Shown here in pieces: positions 5,041 to 6,121 of a stretch of 6,121 bases of DNA. Source of the stretch: Candidatus Onthocola stercoravium (GTDB lineage: Bacteria > Bacillota_I > Bacilli_A > RF39 > UBA660); assembly GCA_018711775.1 (NCBI GenBank), contig DVHV01000042.1, positions 1 through 6,121 of the forward strand, written 5' to 3'. The notes beneath the pieces are model-generated. The model was not told the origin of the DNA. It was given only the letters and a program-made list of their open reading frames with translations, and searched no databases. Within the stretch, counting starts at the first letter, position 1; each line of letters opens with the position of its first letter. The position numbers and the translations under genes are program-made.

Positions 5041-6121
5041 ATGTTACTGAATTTGTATTCAATAAGAAATATTTTAGCACAGGGGAAAAAGCTTATTGAC
5101 CTACCACTTCGTGTTACATTTTATGCTCGTGTATCAACAGATCGTGATGAACAGTTAAATTCATTAGAAAATCAAGTTATGTATTTTGAAAATTATATTA
5201 AATCACAAACAAATTGGATATTTGTGAATGGTTATGTTGATGAGGGAATAAGTGGTACAAGTGTCAATAAAAGAGATAATTTTTTAAAAATGATAAATGA
5301 TGCTAAAAAAGGTATGTTTAATTTAATATTAACAAAAGAAATTTCGAGATTTTCTAGAAATACAGTTGATAGTATTCAGTACACTCAAGAATTGTTATCT
5401 TATGGTGTGGGTGTATATTTTTTAAATGATAATATAAATACTTTTGATTCGGATTCAGAGCTTCGTTTAACTATCATGTCCAGCATAGCTCAAGATGAGA
5501 TTAGAAAATTATCAGAGAGAGTTAGATTTGGTTATAAAAGAAGTATAGAAAAGGGTATTGTTCCTGGAAATGACAATTTTTATGGTTATAAAAAAAATAA
5601 AGGTAAATTAGTGATTGTAGAAGAAGAGGCAAAACTTATTAGATTAATTTTTAATGAGTATTCAAAAGGAGAAATGGGGACTCAAAGATTGGGTCATTAC
5701 CTATATAGTGAATATAATATTGTTAGCAAGACTGGGAAACCACTTGCTGGAACTGTAATTGGTAGAATAATTAGAAATCCAAAATATAAAGGTTATTTTT
5801 GTGCTCATAAAGAAACTACAGTTGATTATCATTCAAGAAAAAGAATTAGATTTAAACCTGATGAGTGGATAGTGTATAAAGATAATAAAACGTGTCCACC
5901 AATAGTTTCGGAGGAACTTTGGGATAAATGTAATAAAATATTAAATAAAAATTCAAAAAATTATCAAACTAAAACTAGAACTAATATGAAATATGCTTTG
6001 TCAGGCAAAATAAAATGTTATCATGATGGTGCAACATTTATAAAAGGAGCTTACAAAAATAAACGAACAGGTGTTGAAAGTAAATATTGGGGGTGTTCTA
6101 ATTATAGAAAATATGGTAAAG
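5041..6121 (+). CDS. Large serine recombinase (3' end cut by window)
   Basis: The frame is open to the right edge; 360 codons are visible of a protein usually around 500 or more residues. After a 21-residue basic lead-in, the resolvase-type catalytic domain (about 23-165) shows YARVSTDRDEQLNS with the nucleophile Ser32 and partner Arg30, GYVDEGISGTS, KEISRFSRN with Arg103 and Arg106, and the long helix MSSIAQDEIRKLSERV (146-161). The recombinase domain follows, with RNPKYKGY (245-252). A zinc-ribbon start is seen at Cys326/His328 and Cys352 (WGCSN). It cuts and rejoins DNA at attachment sites through a phosphoserine link, so it should excise and integrate the element. Active-site residues are intact. 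The start ATG has a consensus ribosome binding site. This subgroup belongs to the recombinases of ICEs and their mobilisable relatives; a phage-type integrase is less likely given the helicase neighbour. Confidence 0.95.
   Translation, partial: MLLNLYSIRNILAQGKKLIDLPLRVTFYARVSTDRDEQLNSLENQVMYFENYIKSQTNWIFVNGYVDEGISGTSVNKRDNFLKMINDAKKGMFNLILTKEISRFSRNTVDSIQYTQELLSYGVGVYFLNDNINTFDSDSELRLTIMSSIAQDEIRKLSERVRFGYKRSIEKGIVPGNDNFYGYKKNKGKLVIVEEEAKLIRLIFNEYSKGEMGTQRLGHYLYSEYNIVSKTGKPLAGTVIGRIIRNPKYKGYFCAHKETTVDYHSRKRIRFKPDEWIVYKDNKTCPPIVSEELWDKCNKILNKNSKNYQTKTRTNMKYALSGKIKCYHDGATFIKGAYKNKRTGVESKYWGCSNYRKYGK

Noticed and set aside
6010..6100. Recombinase zinc ribbon with a His at the second position (Cys326, His328)
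   Set aside because: A Cys-x-His start to this ribbon is, from memory, common in this recombinase subgroup, so it is not a damaged site.

Overview
The window is strongly A+T-rich and has classical Shine-Dalgarno sites (GGGAGG, AGGAGG, AAGGAGG). It shows TAG, TGA and TAA stops with TGG for Trp, so the standard bacterial code applies and a TGA=Trp mollicute is excluded. Together with the gene families this points to a low-GC Bacillota host, probably a gut-type clostridium or relative (inference). The genes all lie on the + strand and look like the right-hand part of an integrative and conjugative element (ICE).

Layout. (1) Positions 2-3382 hold the C-terminal 1126 residues of a very large SNF2-type DEAH helicase of the kind carried by Tn1549-like ICEs. 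The frame is open to the left edge, so the first ATG at 224 is not its start. (2) Positions 3385-3945 hold an unrecognised 186-aa protein, two bases downstream and translationally linked to the helicase. (3) Positions 3946-4152 are intergenic, with paired inverted repeats that can fold into a three-way junction around a 15-codon mini-ORF. (4) Positions 4153-4656 hold an unrecognised 167-aa acidic protein with its own strong ribosome binding site. (5) Positions 4657-4821 are intergenic, with two mutually exclusive hairpins. One is a 13-bp stem, the other an 8-bp terminator followed by seven Ts. They lie 37 bases before the next start codon. (6) Positions 4822-5022 hold a 66-aa SHOCT-like small protein starting at TTG. 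(7) From 5041 to the right edge runs a large serine recombinase, cut by the window end.

How they fit together. The helicase and its follower belong to the element's DNA-processing or maintenance part. The small protein and the recombinase form a two-gene operon that should excise and integrate the element. The most interesting signal is the switch-like hairpin pair in front of that operon. There is almost no room for a promoter after the terminator, so transcription probably has to read through it, which suggests that recombinase expression is controlled by attenuation. The two unrecognised proteins between the modules could be cargo or regulators; the sequence does not tell which. I see no tRNA, rRNA, CRISPR array, insertion sequence or attachment site.
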